This document shows positions 46,360-56,346 of a stretch of 64,000 bases of DNA, piece by piece. The DNA lies in NCBI RefSeq assembly GCF_013377535.1, contig NZ_JABCJE010000002.1:62001-126000 (forward strand). Reading direction: 5' to 3'. Position 1 is the stretch's first letter; every line of letters begins with the position of its first letter. Source of the DNA: Donghicola mangrovi (GTDB lineage Bacteria; Pseudomonadota; Alphaproteobacteria; Rhodobacterales; Rhodobacteraceae). The notes under the pieces were generated by a model that was not told the origin of the DNA, searched no databases, and saw nothing but the letters and a program-made list of their open reading frames with translations. The position numbers and the translations under genes were made by a program.

Positions 46360-46372
46360 GGAGACCAGAAAA

Positions 46373-46495
46373 ATGTGGTATTTTGCTTGGATTTTGGGCC
46401 TTCCGCTGGCGGCTTTGATCGCGGTTCTGAACGCCATGTGGCTGGAGCTGCGCGAAGACGCGAAAATGGCCGACGAGACCGATATCAAACACTGA
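46373..46495 (+). CDS. cydX: Cytochrome bd small subunit CydX (CbdX)
   Basis: A 40-residue single-pass membrane peptide: MWYFAWILGLPLAALIAVLN, then a Glu- and Asp-rich tail ending in ETDIKH. The MWYFAWILG opening is the family signature. AAGGAGACCAG lies ahead of the ATG. It follows cydB by 13 bases. CydX is needed for stable, active cytochrome bd-I. Confidence 0.93.
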   Translation: MWYFAWILGLPLAALIAVLNAMWLELREDAKMADETDIKH

Positions 46496-46514
46496 GTCGC
46501 GCTCTAAGTGACTG

Positions 46515-46551
46515 AAAAGCGGGGTGTCCTTGGGGGCGCCCCGTTTTGCGT
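46515..46551 (+). terminator. Terminator of the cyd operon
   Basis: AAAAGCGGGGTGTCC pairs with GGCGCCCCGTTTT (one bulged G and wobble pairs), 20 bases after the cydX stop, followed by GCGTTTC. The A-run/T-run pairing is typical of an intrinsic terminator. Confidence 0.7.
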
Positions 46552-46628
46552 TTCTGCAGGCGCGAAAAATCTGTGGAGGACACTCACGAATCCCGTTGCG
46601 AATATTCGACCGTTCTTCTATCAAAAGC

Positions 46629-46800
46629 GACAGGAACGGGAGACGCTGAGGCACTCTCAGGGCCGAAGGAGCAACCGCCCCGGTAAACTCTCAGGCAAAA
46701 GAACCTTCCTACTCAAACACTCTGGAGAGAGGCGCGTTTGCGTCCGCCGAAGGGATAGCGATCTCAGGCGACAAGGACAGAGGGGGCATCGAGGCGGAGC
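46629..46800 (+). promoter_or_regulatory. Tandem glycine riboswitch (two aptamers)
   Basis: Aptamer 1 (about 46629-46730) shows the conserved GCTGAGGCACTCTCAGG-like P1/P3 region, GGCCGAAGGAGCAACCGCCC and AAACTCTCAGGCAAAAG. Aptamer 2 (about 46731-46800) has CGCCGAAGGGATAGCGATCTC, AGGCGACAAGGACAGAGGGG. These match the glycine class consensus in both halves. It lies directly upstream of gcvT-H-P and should switch the glycine-cleavage genes on when glycine is abundant. Confidence 0.95.
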
Positions 46801-46852
46801 TCTCCGCATGAACACGATGCCGGAGGTCTGCTCCGGAAGAACCGGAGGACCG
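46786..46852 (+). promoter_or_regulatory. Expression platform over the gcvT ribosome-binding site
   Basis: Three complementary blocks: CCGGAG (46820-46825), CTCCGG (46831-46836) and CCGGAG (46842-46847). The middle can pair with either flank. Pairing with the last block would hide the gcvT ribosome-binding site (GGAGGA), whereas pairing with the first frees it. An upstream stem GCATCG/CGATGC (46786-46791 and 46815-46820) encloses a small GCGGAG/CTCCGC hairpin and overlaps the first block by one base. This is a likely translational switch. Confidence 0.65.
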
Positions 46853-47959
46853 ATGAGCGATTTGCTTCGCACACCGTTGTTTGACCTGCATCTGGAATTG
46901 GGTGCGAAAATGGTGCCGTTCGCGGGCTATGAGATGCCCGTTCAGTATCCGCTTGGCGTGATGAAAGAGCACTTGCACACCCGCGCCGCCGCTGGTCTGT
47001 TCGACGTCAGCCACATGGGTCAGGTGATCCTGCGTGGGGCCGATGCCGGTGCGCAACTCGAGGCGCTGATCCCCCAGAACGTGCTGGGTCTGGCCGAGGG
47101 GCGCCAGCGCTATGGTTTCTTTACCAACGATCAGGGAGGCATTCTGGACGACCTGATGTTCGCCAACCGTGGCGATCATCTGCTGCTGGTCGTGAACGCC
47201 GCCAACAAGGCCGCCGACATTGCCCACCTGAAGGCCCACATGGATGGCGTGCAGGAAATCACCGACCGCGCGCTGCTGGCACTGCAAGGGCCTGCCGCCG
47301 AAGAGGCGCTGAAAACCGTCGCCCCCGCGCTGCCCGAGATGAAGTTCATGGACGTCGCCATCGTGGACAGCCCTTACGGCGAGCTCTGGGTGTCGCGTTC
47401 CGGCTATACCGGCGAGGACGGGTTCGAGATTTCGGTGCCCGAAGCCACCGCCACCCAATTCGCCAGAGACCTGATCGCGCTGGATGCGGTCGAGCCCATC
47501 GGCCTTGGGGCCCGCGACAGCCTGCGGCTGGAGGCTGGCCTGTGCCTGCACGGGAACGACATTGACGCCGGCACCACGCCGATCGAGGGGAACCTCCTCT
47601 GGGCCATCCAGAAAACCCGCCGCGCGGGCGGTGAACGGGCAGGGGGCTTCCCCGGTGCCGAGATCATTCTGGACCAGATCGCCAATGGCGCGCCCCGCAC
47701 CCGCGTAGGCCTGTCCCCCGAGGGCCGCGCCCCCATGCGCGCCCACACCTTGATCTACGCCACCGAAGACGCCGCCGACCCGATCGGCGAGGTGACCAGC
47801 GGCGCCTTCGGCCCCACGCTGAACGCGCCCATGTCGATGGCCTATGTCGCCACGGAATTTGCGGCGGCTGGCACGCGCCTGTTCGGTGATGTGCGCGGCA
47901 AACGGATGCCGGTGCAGGTCGTGGATCTGCCCTTCGTGCCCAATACCTTCAAACGTTAA
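46853..47959 (+). CDS. gcvT: Glycine cleavage system T protein (aminomethyltransferase)
   Basis: A 368-residue protein that transfers the methylene group from the H protein to tetrahydrofolate. It has KMVPFAGYEMPVQYPLG, LFDVSHMGQVILRG, and SGYTGEDGFEISVP with folate-binding Glu, followed by GLGARDSLRLEAGLCLHGND. ATG 46853 is preceded by GGAGGACCG. It is the first gene of gcvT-gcvH-gcvP behind the glycine riboswitch. Confidence 0.96.
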   Translation: MSDLLRTPLFDLHLELGAKMVPFAGYEMPVQYPLGVMKEHLHTRAAAGLFDVSHMGQVILRGADAGAQLEALIPQNVLGLAEGRQRYGFFTNDQGGILDDLMFANRGDHLLLVVNAANKAADIAHLKAHMDGVQEITDRALLALQGPAAEEALKTVAPALPEMKFMDVAIVDSPYGELWVSRSGYTGEDGFEISVPEATATQFARDLIALDAVEPIGLGARDSLRLEAGLCLHGNDIDAGTTPIEGNLLWAIQKTRRAGGERAGGFPGAEIILDQIANGAPRTRVGLSPEGRAPMRAHTLIYATEDAADPIGEVTSGAFGPTLNAPMSMAYVATEFAAAGTRLFGDVRGKRMPVQVVDLPFVPNTFKR

Positions 47960-47980
47960 GACCCTCTTGGAGTGACCCCG

Positions 47981-48340
47981 ATGAAATTCACCGAAGAACA
48001 TGAATGGCTCGAAATCGAAGGCGACCTGCTGGTGGTCGGCATCACCGAACACGCCAGCCACCAGCTGGGTGACTTGGTATTCGTCGAACTGCCCGACGTG
48101 GGTGACGAAGTGGAAAAGGGCGACGAGATCGTTGTGATTGAATCGGTCAAGGCCGCGTCCGACATCTGCGCCCCCGTCGACGGCGAGATCGTCGAAGTGA
48201 ACCAGGACATCGTGGACAACCCCAGCCTCGTGAACGAGGACCCCTTGGGGGCGGCTTGGTTCTTCAAGATCAAGGTTGAAGACACCAGCGTGATCGACGG
48301 CTTCATGAGCGCCGACGAATACAAAGACTACGCAGGCTGA
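47981..48340 (+). CDS. gcvH: Glycine cleavage system H protein
   Basis: A 119-residue lipoyl carrier protein. The lipoylated Lys is in [15 protein letters not shown], and [14 protein letters not shown] opens the family domain. I chose ATG 47981 because GGAG lies 8 bases upstream; a GTG three codons earlier is in frame but overlaps that site. It carries the aminomethyl group from GcvP to GcvT. Confidence 0.96.
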   Translation: MKFTEEHEWLEIEGDLLVVGITEHASHQLGDLVFVELPDVGDEVEKGDEIVVIESVKAASDICAPVDGEIVEVNQDIVDNPSLVNEDPLGAAWFFKIKVEDTSVIDGFMSADEYKDYAG

Positions 48341-48347
48341 GGCTGAC

Positions 48348-51197
48348 ATGACGTTTACCCCCACCGACTACGATCCCTATGATTTCGCCAACCGTCGTCA
48401 TATCGGCCCCTCGCCCGAGGAAATGGCCGAAATGCTGAAGGCGGTGGGGGCAGACAGTCTGGATGCCCTGATCGACGAAACCGTGCCCGCCAGCATCCGT
48501 CAGTCGGACCCGCTGGAATACGGCGCGCCCAAATCCGAGCGCGAACTGACGTGGTTCCTGCGCCAGATTGCCAAGAAGAACACCGTGCATTCGTCGATGA
48601 TCGGGCAGGGCTTCTATGGCACCGTGACCCCGCCCGCGATCCAGCGCAACATTCTGGAAAACCCTGCGTGGTACACGGCCTACACCCCCTATCAGCCCGA
48701 GATTTCTCAGGGCCGTCTTGAGGCGCTGCTGAACTTCCAGACCATGGTCTGTGACCTGACCGGTCTGGAAATCGCCAACGCCTCGCTCTTGGACGAGGCA
48801 ACCGCCTGCGCCGAAGCCATGGCCATGGCCGAGCGTCTGGCCAAGTCCAAAGCCAAGGCGTTCTTTGTCGATGAAAACTGCCACCCGCAGAACATCGCCG
48901 TCATGCAGACCCGCGCCGCCCCCTTGGGGATCGAAGTGCTGGTCGGCAACCCGGCGGACATGCAGGCCGATCAGGTCTTTGGCGCGATCTTCCAATACCC
49001 CGGCACCTATGGCGAGCTGACCGATTTCACCCCGCAGATGGAAGCCCTGCACGCCGCCGGTGCCCTTGGTATCGTGGTGGCGGACATCATGGCGCTGACC
49101 CTGCTGAAAGAGCCGGGCGCAATGGGCGCGGATATTGCCGTGGGCAGCACCCAGCGCTTTGGCGTGCCCCTTGGCGGGGGCGGCCCCCACGCGGCCTATA
49201 TGTCGTGCCGCGACGAATACAAACGCTCCATGCCCGGCCGGATCGTCGGTGTGTCCGTGGACAGCCACGGCACGCCCGCCTACCGCCTGTCCCTGCAAAC
49301 CCGCGAGCAGCACATCCGCCGCGAGAAGGCGACATCGAACGTTTGTACCGCGCAGGCGCTGCTGGCCGTCATCGCTGGCATGTATGCGGTTTTCCACGGT
49401 CCCAAGGGCCTGAAAGCCATCGCGCAGCGTATCCACGCGGTTGCCGTGCAGTTCGTCGAAGGTCTGGAACAGGCCGGTTTCACCGTCACCCCCGCCGGCT
49501 TCTTTGACACCATCACGGTCGAGGTCGGCCCCATGCAGGGCGTGATCTATCAGGCCGCGCTGGACCGCAAGATCAACCTGCGCAAGGTCGGCAAGACCCG
49601 TCTGGGCATCTCGATCGACGAGACCACCCGCGGCGAAACCATCGAACGCCTGTGGGAGGCCTTTGGCATCACCCGCGCGTTTGACGAAGCCCATCAGGCG
49701 TACCGTCTGCCAGATGCTTTGGTTCGGAGCAGCGATTACCTGACCCACCCGATCTTCCAGATGAACCGCGCCGAGACCGAGATGATGCGCTATATGCGCC
49801 GCTTGTCCGACCGTGATCTGGCGCTGGACCGTGCGATGATCCCGCTTGGGTCCTGCACCATGAAGCTGAACGCGGCGGTCGAGATGGCCCCGATCACTTG
49901 GCCCGAGTTCAGCGCGATCCACCCGTTCGCCCCTGCGGACCAACGCGCCGGTTTTGCGGAGATGGTCGATGACCTTAGCCGCATTCTGTGCATGGCCACC
50001 GGCTATGACGCGATGTCGATGCAGCCGAACTCGGGCGCGCAGGGTGAATATGCGGGTCTGCTGACCATCATGGCCTACCACGAGGCCAACGGCGAAGCGC
50101 ACCGCAAGATCTGCCTGATCCCGACCTCGGCCCACGGCACCAACCCTGCCTCTGCCCAGATGTGCGGGATGAAGGTTGTGCCCGTGAAGGCGCTGGAAAA
50201 CGGCGACATCGACCTCGAGGACTTCCGCGCCAAGGCCGAAAAGGCTGGCGGTGATCTGGCGGCCTGCATGATCACGTATCCGTCGACCCACGGGGTGTAC
50301 GAGGAAACCGTGCGCGAGGTGTGCGCGATCACCCACCGTTATGGCGGGCAGGTGTATTTGGACGGAGCGAACCTGAACGCGCTGGTCGGTCTTGTGAAAC
50401 CCGGCGAGATTGGCGCGGATGTCAGCCACCTGAACCTGCACAAGACCTTTGCCATCCCGCACGGCGGCGGCGGCCCCGGCATGGGCCCGATTGGCGTCAA
50501 GGCGCATCTGGCCCCCTATCTGCCCGGCCATCCGGAAACCGGCGGCGCGACCGGCCCTGTGTCGGGCGCGCCTTGGGGATCGGCGTCTATTCTGGTGATT
50601 TCGTGGGCATACTGTCTGGCCATGGGCGGCGCGGGTCTGACCCAAGCGACCAAAGTGGCGATCCTGTCCGCAAACTACATCGCCAGCCAGTTGGCCGGTC
50701 ACTATGACGTGCTGTTCAAGGGGCGCTCGGGCCGCGTGGCGCACGAGTGCATTCTGGATACCCGTCCCTTCAAGGACCGCTCTGGCGTGACCGTGGACGA
50801 TGTGGCCAAGCGTCTGATGGACCACGGCTTCCACGCACCGACCATGAGCTTCCCCGTGGCGGGAACCCTGATGGTCGAGCCCACCGAGTCCGAAACCAAG
50901 GCCGAGCTGGACCGCTTTATCCTTGCGATGCGGGACATTGCCGAAGAAGTCGCGGCGATCGAGCGGGGCGAGATGGACGCCGAGAACAACCCACTGAAGC
51001 ATGCGCCGCACACCGTGGCGTCGCTGGTCCGGGAGTGGGATCGCCCCTATACCCGCGAGGCGGGGTGCTTCCCTGCGGGCAGCTTCCGCGTGGACAAGTA
51101 TTGGCCCCCCGTTGGGCGGGTGGACAACGTCTATGGGGACAGGAACCTGATTTGTACCTGTCCGCCGATGGAAGACTACGCCGACGCGGCTGAATAA
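48348..51197 (+). CDS. gcvP: Glycine dehydrogenase (decarboxylating), P protein
   Basis: A 949-residue single-chain P protein (fused A and B halves), pyridoxal-phosphate dependent. The PLP-binding Lys is in [20 protein letters not shown] in the C-terminal half, and the N-terminal half has [20 protein letters not shown]. It decarboxylates glycine and loads the aminomethyl group on the H protein. It starts 7 bases after gcvH. Length agrees with the single-chain family. Confidence 0.97.
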   Translation: MTFTPTDYDPYDFANRRHIGPSPEEMAEMLKAVGADSLDALIDETVPASIRQSDPLEYGAPKSERELTWFLRQIAKKNTVHSSMIGQGFYGTVTPPAIQRNILENPAWYTAYTPYQPEISQGRLEALLNFQTMVCDLTGLEIANASLLDEATACAEAMAMAERLAKSKAKAFFVDENCHPQNIAVMQTRAAPLGIEVLVGNPADMQADQVFGAIFQYPGTYGELTDFTPQMEALHAAGALGIVVADIMALTLLKEPGAMGADIAVGSTQRFGVPLGGGGPHAAYMSCRDEYKRSMPGRIVGVSVDSHGTPAYRLSLQTREQHIRREKATSNVCTAQALLAVIAGMYAVFHGPKGLKAIAQRIHAVAVQFVEGLEQAGFTVTPAGFFDTITVEVGPMQGVIYQAALDRKINLRKVGKTRLGISIDETTRGETIERLWEAFGITRAFDEAHQAYRLPDALVRSSDYLTHPIFQMNRAETEMMRYMRRLSDRDLALDRAMIPLGSCTMKLNAAVEMAPITWPEFSAIHPFAPADQRAGFAEMVDDLSRILCMATGYDAMSMQPNSGAQGEYAGLLTIMAYHEANGEAHRKICLIPTSAHGTNPASAQMCGMKVVPVKALENGDIDLEDFRAKAEKAGGDLAACMITYPSTHGVYEETVREVCAITHRYGGQVYLDGANLNALVGLVKPGEIGADVSHLNLHKTFAIPHGGGGPGMGPIGVKAHLAPYLPGHPETGGATGPVSGAPWGSASILVISWAYCLAMGGAGLTQATKVAILSANYIASQLAGHYDVLFKGRSGRVAHECILDTRPFKDRSGVTVDDVAKRLMDHGFHAPTMSFPVAGTLMVEPTESETKAELDRFILAMRDIAEEVAAIERGEMDAENNPLKHAPHTVASLVREWDRPYTREAGCFPAGSFRVDKYWPPVGRVDNVYGDRNLICTCPPMEDYADAAE

Positions 51198-51206
51198 GAA
51201 TGAGGG

Positions 51207-51238
51207 GCTCTGGCTGGTGACGGTCGGGGCCCTTTTTC
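51207..51238 (+). terminator. Possible weak terminator after gcvP
   Basis: AGGGGCTC can pair with GGGGCCCT (about 51207 and 51225-51233; one bulge and one G-T pair) and is followed by TTTTCATT. Less regular than the others in the window. Confidence 0.45.
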
Positions 51239-51271
51239 ATTCGGGGACGCCTGTGGTGGCTGTTGGATTTT

Positions 51272-51294
51272 GAGTATTTTTACAAAGCAGAAAG
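51272..51294 (+). repeat. Short intergenic repeat, copy 3
   Basis: GAGTATTTTTACAAAGCAGA (continuing AAG) resembles the copies at 35406-35428 and 11285-11308. It lies between gcvP and pxpB. Its function is unknown. Confidence 0.55.
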
Positions 51295-51369
51295 GGGAAG
51301 GGCGGGCTGATCGTTCGGCCGGTGTTCTGGTGCCTTGCGGCGGGCGGCGAATTGGCTAGGCTGCGGCCC

Positions 51370-52092
51370 ATGATGACCCTTGATCCTGTGATCTATCCCC
51401 TTGGCGAAGATGGCCTGTTGGTCGAGTTCGCGCCGAAACTGTCCATGCAGGCGAATGCGGCGGCGATCGCGTGCCGCGATGATCTGGCCGCGTTGGGGCT
51501 GGAGGGGGTGGTCGAGGTTGGCTCGACCCTGAAATCTGCGTTTGTGCGGTTTGATCCGTTTGTGCTGAGCCATGACGTGGTTGAGGGGGCACTGCGTGAT
51601 GTCTTGGCAGCGCGGGACTGGGGGGCGGTTGAGGCTCCTGTCGCGCGGCGCTGGCGGTTGCCGAGCTGTTTCGACGGAGATTTTGGGCCGCAGTTGGCGG
51701 AGTTTGCGGGTTTGGCGGGACGGTCGCCTGCGGATTTGGTGGCGGAGTTGGCTGAGACGCCACTTCGCGTGCTCGCGCTGGGGTTTGCGCCGGGGATGCC
51801 TTATTTGGGCGAGCTGCCCGCGCATTGGGATGTGCCGCGTCAGACGGCCTTGACCCCGCGGGTGCCTGCGGGGGCGATTACGGCGGCGATCCGTCAGATT
51901 GTGCTGTTCGCGGTGCCTTCGGGGACCGGATGGCGGCAAATCGGGCAGGCCGCGTGGCGCGGGTTTGATCCCGATGGGTCGGGGCCCAATTTGACGGCGG
52001 GCGATGTGTTGCGGTTCGATCCGGTGGGGGCCGATGCCTTTGCCGCGCATATGGCGGCGGGGGGCGGTTTGATCCCCGAGGGCGCGCTATGA
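51370..52092 (+). CDS. pxpB: 5-oxoprolinase subunit PxpB (KipI family)
   Basis: A 240-residue subunit of ATP-dependent 5-oxoprolinase, which opens pyroglutamate to glutamate. It opens IYPLGEDGLLVEFAPKLS, then VARRWRLPSCFDGDFGPQL and LGFAPGMPYLGELPAHWDVP, with TPRVPAGAITAAIRQIVLF, all conserved in the KipI/PxpB family. ATG 51370 (followed directly by another ATG) replaces an earlier frame opening at 51322, which would add unlike sequence. Its stop overlaps pxpC by 4 bases. Confidence 0.93.
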   Translation: MMTLDPVIYPLGEDGLLVEFAPKLSMQANAAAIACRDDLAALGLEGVVEVGSTLKSAFVRFDPFVLSHDVVEGALRDVLAARDWGAVEAPVARRWRLPSCFDGDFGPQLAEFAGLAGRSPADLVAELAETPLRVLALGFAPGMPYLGELPAHWDVPRQTALTPRVPAGAITAAIRQIVLFAVPSGTGWRQIGQAAWRGFDPDGSGPNLTAGDVLRFDPVGADAFAAHMAAGGGLIPEGAL

Positions 52093-53102
52093 GCCGGATC
52101 GAGGTCTTGTCTGCAGGCCCTTCGGTGACGTTGCAGGATGCGGGGCGTGCCGGTATGGCGGCGTTCGGGTTGTCGGCAGGCGGGGCGATGGACCCCTTGG
52201 CGCTGGCCGAGGCGCGGGCGCTGCTGGGGGCTGCCTTTGATGGCTGTGCGATCGAGATGGGGCAGATGGGCGGACGGTTCCGTGCGGATGCCGATCTGGT
52301 CATTGCACTGACCGGCGCTGCGATGAAGGTGACTTTGGAGGGCGCGGCCTTGTCTTGGGGGCAGAGCCACCCTTGGCCCGCGGGCGCCGTGCTGGACATC
52401 GGCGCGGCGACGGGTGGGGCCTATGGGTATCTGTCGGTGGCGGGGACTTGGGATGTGCCTTTGCGCCTTGGGGCCAAGGGCACGCATTTTCAGGCGGGGA
52501 TCGGGGCGCCTTTGGGCGCGGGGGATGTGCTGACCGTTGTGGCGGCCAAGGCCGAGGCCGGTTTGGGCCTGCCATCGCGGGATGCGCCGCCAGAGGTGAT
52601 CCGCGTCATCCCCTCGGTCCAATCGCACTGGTTTGGTGATCAGGGGCGGGACTGGCTGGAGGGCACGGTGTTTACCAAGACCGCCAAGGCCAGCCGGATG
52701 GGGGCAGCTCTGGCGTTCGGCGGGCAGGGTGTGCAGTCCGATCATGGCCTGAGTGTGACGTCCGAGATTGTCAGTCTTGGCGATATCCAGATCACCGGCG
52801 ACGGGACGCCCTATGTTCTGATGCGCGAGGCCCAGACCACGGGCGGTTACCCCCGCATTGCCACGGTGATCAGTGCCGATCTGCCGGCCTTTGCCCAGAT
52901 GCCGTCGGGGGCGCAGGTGCGGTTCCGGTTTGTCACGGTGCCAGAGGCTTTGGCCGCGCGGGCGGCGCAGAACGACTGGGCCAAGGGGCTGCGGGCCAAG
53001 GTCCGCCCTGTGGTGCGCAGGCTAGAGACCATGCACGATCTGTTATCCTATTCACTGGTGTCCGGCGTTGTGTCGGCCACCGATCCGGAGGGCTGGGAAT
53101 GA
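52089..53102 (+). CDS. pxpC: 5-oxoprolinase subunit PxpC (KipA family)
   Basis: A 337-residue biotin-dependent carboxyltransferase-like subunit. It opens IEVLSAGPSVTLQDAGRAGM, characteristic of KipA/PxpC, followed by SAGGAMDPLALAEARALLG. The C-terminal part has YVLMREAQTTGGYPRIATVI. It overlaps pxpB and pxpA by 4 bases each, so all three are co-translated. Confidence 0.93.
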   Translation: MSRIEVLSAGPSVTLQDAGRAGMAAFGLSAGGAMDPLALAEARALLGAAFDGCAIEMGQMGGRFRADADLVIALTGAAMKVTLEGAALSWGQSHPWPAGAVLDIGAATGGAYGYLSVAGTWDVPLRLGAKGTHFQAGIGAPLGAGDVLTVVAAKAEAGLGLPSRDAPPEVIRVIPSVQSHWFGDQGRDWLEGTVFTKTAKASRMGAALAFGGQGVQSDHGLSVTSEIVSLGDIQITGDGTPYVLMREAQTTGGYPRIATVISADLPAFAQMPSGAQVRFRFVTVPEALAARAAQNDWAKGLRAKVRPVVRRLETMHDLLSYSLVSGVVSATDPEGWE

Positions 53103-53857
53103 CCACCATCGATCTGAACGCCGATATGGGCGAGAGCTTTGGCCCTTGGGTCATGGGGGATGACGCGGCCCTTCTGGGGGTGATCAGCAGCGCCAATGTG
53201 GCTTGCGGGTTCCATGCGGGCGATCCGGTGGTCATGGCGCAGACCATTGCGCAGGCCAAACAGGCGGGCGTGGCCGTGGGCGCGCATCCCGGTTTCCACG
53301 ATTTGCAAGGGTTCGGGCGGCGCGATCTGCATCTGACTGCCGCCGAACTGACCGGATTGGTCCAGTACCAGTTGGGGGCCTTTATGGGGATGGCAGCGGC
53401 GGCGGGTGTGCCCGTGGCCCATCTGAAGCTGCACGGGGCACTGGCCAATATGTGCGCGCGGGATCAGGAGATGGCGCTGGTGTGCTATCGGGCGGCCTTG
53501 GCCGTGGCGCCCGATCTGCGGCTCTTCGTGATCGCGGGCACCCAGCAGCAGCGCGCGGCCGAGCAGCTCAACGCCACCTTCAGCGCCGAGATTTTCGCTG
53601 ACCGCGCCTATCAAGAAGACGCGACGCTGGTGCCGCGCGGGCAGGCGGGGGCGGTCCTGCATGATCCGGCCGAGGCTGCGGACCGCGTCCTGCAAATGGT
53701 GACCGAGGGCTGCGTGATTTCCCAATCGGGCAAGCGGGTCGATGTGCCGGTCGATACGATCTGCCTGCACGGCGACACCCAAGGGGCCATCGACATGGCG
53801 CGGGCGGTTCGTGCTCGGCTCGAAGGGGCCGGGGTGCAGATTGCCGCGCCGCAATAA
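53099..53857 (+). CDS. pxpA: 5-oxoprolinase subunit PxpA (LamB/YcsF family)
   Basis: A 252-residue subunit opening TTIDLNADMGESFGPWVMGD, the LamB/YcsF hallmark. Other features are NVACGFHAGDPVVM, VGAHPGFHDLQGFGRR, HLKLHGALANM, and DTICLHGDTQGAIDMARAVR near the end. It is the last gene of pxpB-C-A and completes the 5-oxoprolinase. 45 bases separate it from the ATG at 53902 that precedes copA. Confidence 0.95.
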   Translation: MTTIDLNADMGESFGPWVMGDDAALLGVISSANVACGFHAGDPVVMAQTIAQAKQAGVAVGAHPGFHDLQGFGRRDLHLTAAELTGLVQYQLGAFMGMAAAAGVPVAHLKLHGALANMCARDQEMALVCYRAALAVAPDLRLFVIAGTQQQRAAEQLNATFSAEIFADRAYQEDATLVPRGQAGAVLHDPAEAADRVLQMVTEGCVISQSGKRVDVPVDTICLHGDTQGAIDMARAVRARLEGAGVQIAAPQ

Positions 53858-53873
53858 AATCTGCTCTCGGGGG

Positions 53874-53904
53874 TTGAGCTTCCAGTAGCTGGAAGCCCTA
53901 TATG
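53874..53904 (+). promoter_or_regulatory. CueR-type copper-responsive promoter of copA
   Basis: A -35 element TTGAGC (53874-53879) and a -10 element TATATG (53899-53904) are separated by 19 bases, the long spacing typical of MerR-family promoters. The spacer holds the perfect dyad CTTCCAG-TAG-CTGGAAG (53879-53895), close to known CueR/HmrR operators. Transcription would then start near 53911. Confidence 0.88.
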
Positions 53905-53931
53905 GATGGCAAGAGAAAAGGAATCCTTGCC

Positions 53932-56346
53932 ATGCATCGCCAGTACAAACTGTCCGGACTGAACTGCGCGGCCTGTGCGCGCCGCTCGGCCGCCGCTGCC
54001 GCCGAGGTGGGCGGCGTTCTGGAAGCGAACACCAACTTTGCCACCCACACGCTGGAACTCGACACGGGCGAGGGGTTCGACCCCACCGTTCTTGAGGCGC
54101 GTCTGGCCCGCGCGGGCTACCCTCTTCAGACCGAGGAAATCGTGCTGGACCTAGAGGGGCTAAGTTGCGCCTCCTGCGTGCTGCGGGTGGAAAAGGCCCT
54201 GTCCACAGTCGATGGCGTGGTTGAGCCCAAGGTCAATCTGGCCGAGGACCGTTTGCGCGCCAAAGTCTATTCCGGTGTCACTGCGGGCGACCTGATCGCG
54301 GCGGTCAAGGCGGCTGGCTATGGGGCGCGGGTGCGTTCGGATGAAGCGGCGGAAGTTGTCGATAAATCAGTGTCCTATCGCGATAGGTTCATCCTGTCTG
54401 CGGTACTGGCTGTGCCGGTGTTTGTGCTGGCAATGGGCCGCCACATGATCCCCGGTTTCGGCGCGCTGATCGACAGCACGCTGGGGGCGCGGACCGATAT
54501 GCTGCTGCAACTGGTGCTGACGACCTTGGTTCTGGCGTGGCCGGGGCGCGGGTTCTTTACGCTGGGGATACCGGCCTTGCTGCGGGGCGCGCCCGATATG
54601 AACGCGCTGGTCGCGCTGGGGACTCTGGCGGCGTGGGGCTATTCGACGGTGATCACCCTGTTCCCGTCCGCGATGCATGTGGCGGGGCACGGCGTCTATT
54701 TCGAGGCCGCAGCGGTGATCTGTACCCTGATCCTGCTGGGCCGCTGGCTGGAGGCGCGGGCCAAAGGGCGCACTGGTGCGGCCATCCGCGCCCTTATGGA
54801 CCTGAGCCCGAAAACCGCGCGGGTCGAACTGGTGGATGGCTCTGTGGTCGAGCGCCCCGTGGCCGAGATCGCGACCGGTGACATCCTGCACCTGCGCCCC
54901 GGCGAGCGGGTGGCGGTGGACGGGATCGTCCTGTCCGGTCAGAGCCATGTGGACGAATCCATGCTAACCGGCGAACCCCTGCCGGTTCTGAAATCCGAAG
55001 GGGACGCCGTGTCGGCGGGCACCCTGAACACCAACGGAGCCCTGCGCCTGCGGGCTGATGCGGTGGGCAGCAAGACGGCGCTGGCCCAGATCATCCGCAT
55101 GGTCGAAACCGCCCAAGGGGCGCGTCTGCCGGTGCAGGCCTTGATCGACCGGGTGACCATGTGGTTCGTGCCGGTGGTGCTGGGGCTGGCGGCGCTGACC
55201 TTTGTGGTGTGGCTGGCGGTGGGGCCGGATCTGGCTCATGCGCTGGTGGCCGGTGTGGCGGTGCTGATCGTGGCCTGTCCTTGTGCGATGGGTCTGGCGA
55301 CGCCGACCTCGATCATGGTGGGCATGGGGCGGGCGGCCAAGCTGGGTGTCCTGTTCCGCAAGGGCGAGGCCCTGCAAAAGCTGCAATCGGTGCGGGCCGT
55401 GGTCTTCGACAAAACTGGCACTCTGACCGAGGGGCGTCCCGAACTGGCCGCTGTTCTGCCCGCAGATGGCGTTGAGACGGCGGAGGCGTTGGCGCTGGCC
55501 GCTGCCCTGGAGGCAAAGTCCGAGCACCCCATCGCCCACGCCATCGTGCGCGGCGCGGGTCAGGTGCCCGAGGCCGAAGGCTTCCGCAGCCAAACGGGGC
55601 AGGGTGTTGAGGCGCAAGTGAATGGCGGGGCCATCCGCGTCGGCATCCCCGAGTGGGTCGGCGGCACCATACCGGCGCCCTTGCAGGCTGAGGCTGACCA
55701 GCGCACCGCCCGCGGGGAAACCGTGGTCTGGGTGTCTCGTGACGCTCAGGTGATTGCGGCCATCGCCGTGGCCGACCGGATCAAGGACAGCGCCCGCGAC
55801 ACCATCCGCGCCCTGCGGGCCGAGGGGCTGGAGCCCGTGATGGTGACCGGCGATGCGCAGCCCACGGCGGACTACGTGGCGGGGCAATTGGGAATCACCC
55901 GCGTGGTCGCCGGTGTCCGTCCCGAGGGCAAGCGCGACACCGTTGCCAAGCTGAAGGAAGAATTCGGTGCGATTGCCTTTGTCGGGGACGGGATTAACGA
56001 TGCGCCTGCGCTGGCGGCCTCGGACGTGGGGATCGCGATCGGGACCGGCACCGATGTGGCTGTTGAGGCCGCGGATGTGGTGCTGATGTCCGGTGACCCG
56101 CAGGCGGTGCCGCGGGCGATTGCCCTGAGCCACGCGACCCTGCGCAACATCCGCCAGAACCTTGCGTGGGCGTTCGGGTACAACATCGCGCTGATCCCCG
56201 TGGCGGCGGGCGTGCTGTTCCCTGCCTTCGGGATCACTCTGTCGCCGATGCTGGCGGGGGGCGCGATGGCCCTGTCCAGCGTGTTCGTGCTCGGGAACGC
56301 CCTGCGCCTGAACCGCGTGTCCCTGACCAAAGGAGCAAGCGCATGA
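53932..56346 (+). CDS. copA: Copper-exporting P1B-type ATPase CopA
   Basis: An 804-residue inner-membrane pump that exports Cu(I). It has two N-terminal metal-binding domains (CAAC in [11 protein letters not shown] near residue 12 and CASC in [10 protein letters not shown] near residue 80), the membrane CPC motif in [12 protein letters not shown], the phosphorylated Asp in [11 protein letters not shown] and [21 protein letters not shown] chose ATG 53932 because the CueR-type promoter's transcription start falls near 53911, after the ATG at 53902; AAAGGA also lies ahead of it. Its stop overlaps cueR. Confidence 0.96.
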   Translation: MHRQYKLSGLNCAACARRSAAAAAEVGGVLEANTNFATHTLELDTGEGFDPTVLEARLARAGYPLQTEEIVLDLEGLSCASCVLRVEKALSTVDGVVEPKVNLAEDRLRAKVYSGVTAGDLIAAVKAAGYGARVRSDEAAEVVDKSVSYRDRFILSAVLAVPVFVLAMGRHMIPGFGALIDSTLGARTDMLLQLVLTTLVLAWPGRGFFTLGIPALLRGAPDMNALVALGTLAAWGYSTVITLFPSAMHVAGHGVYFEAAAVICTLILLGRWLEARAKGRTGAAIRALMDLSPKTARVELVDGSVVERPVAEIATGDILHLRPGERVAVDGIVLSGQSHVDESMLTGEPLPVLKSEGDAVSAGTLNTNGALRLRADAVGSKTALAQIIRMVETAQGARLPVQALIDRVTMWFVPVVLGLAALTFVVWLAVGPDLAHALVAGVAVLIVACPCAMGLATPTSIMVGMGRAAKLGVLFRKGEALQKLQSVRAVVFDKTGTLTEGRPELAAVLPADGVETAEALALAAALEAKSEHPIAHAIVRGAGQVPEAEGFRSQTGQGVEAQVNGGAIRVGIPEWVGGTIPAPLQAEADQRTARGETVVWVSRDAQVIAAIAVADRIKDSARDTIRALRAEGLEPVMVTGDAQPTADYVAGQLGITRVVAGVRPEGKRDTVAKLKEEFGAIAFVGDGINDAPALAASDVGIAIGTGTDVAVEAADVVLMSGDPQAVPRAIALSHATLRNIRQNLAWAFGYNIALIPVAAGVLFPAFGITLSPMLAGGAMALSSVFVLGNALRLNRVSLTKGASA

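Noticed and set aside
48303-51011. 902-codon open frame opposite gcvP
   Set aside because: It is a shadow of the high-GC gcvP gene; its composition (many His, Gly, Arg, Val) and lack of family motifs argue against coding.
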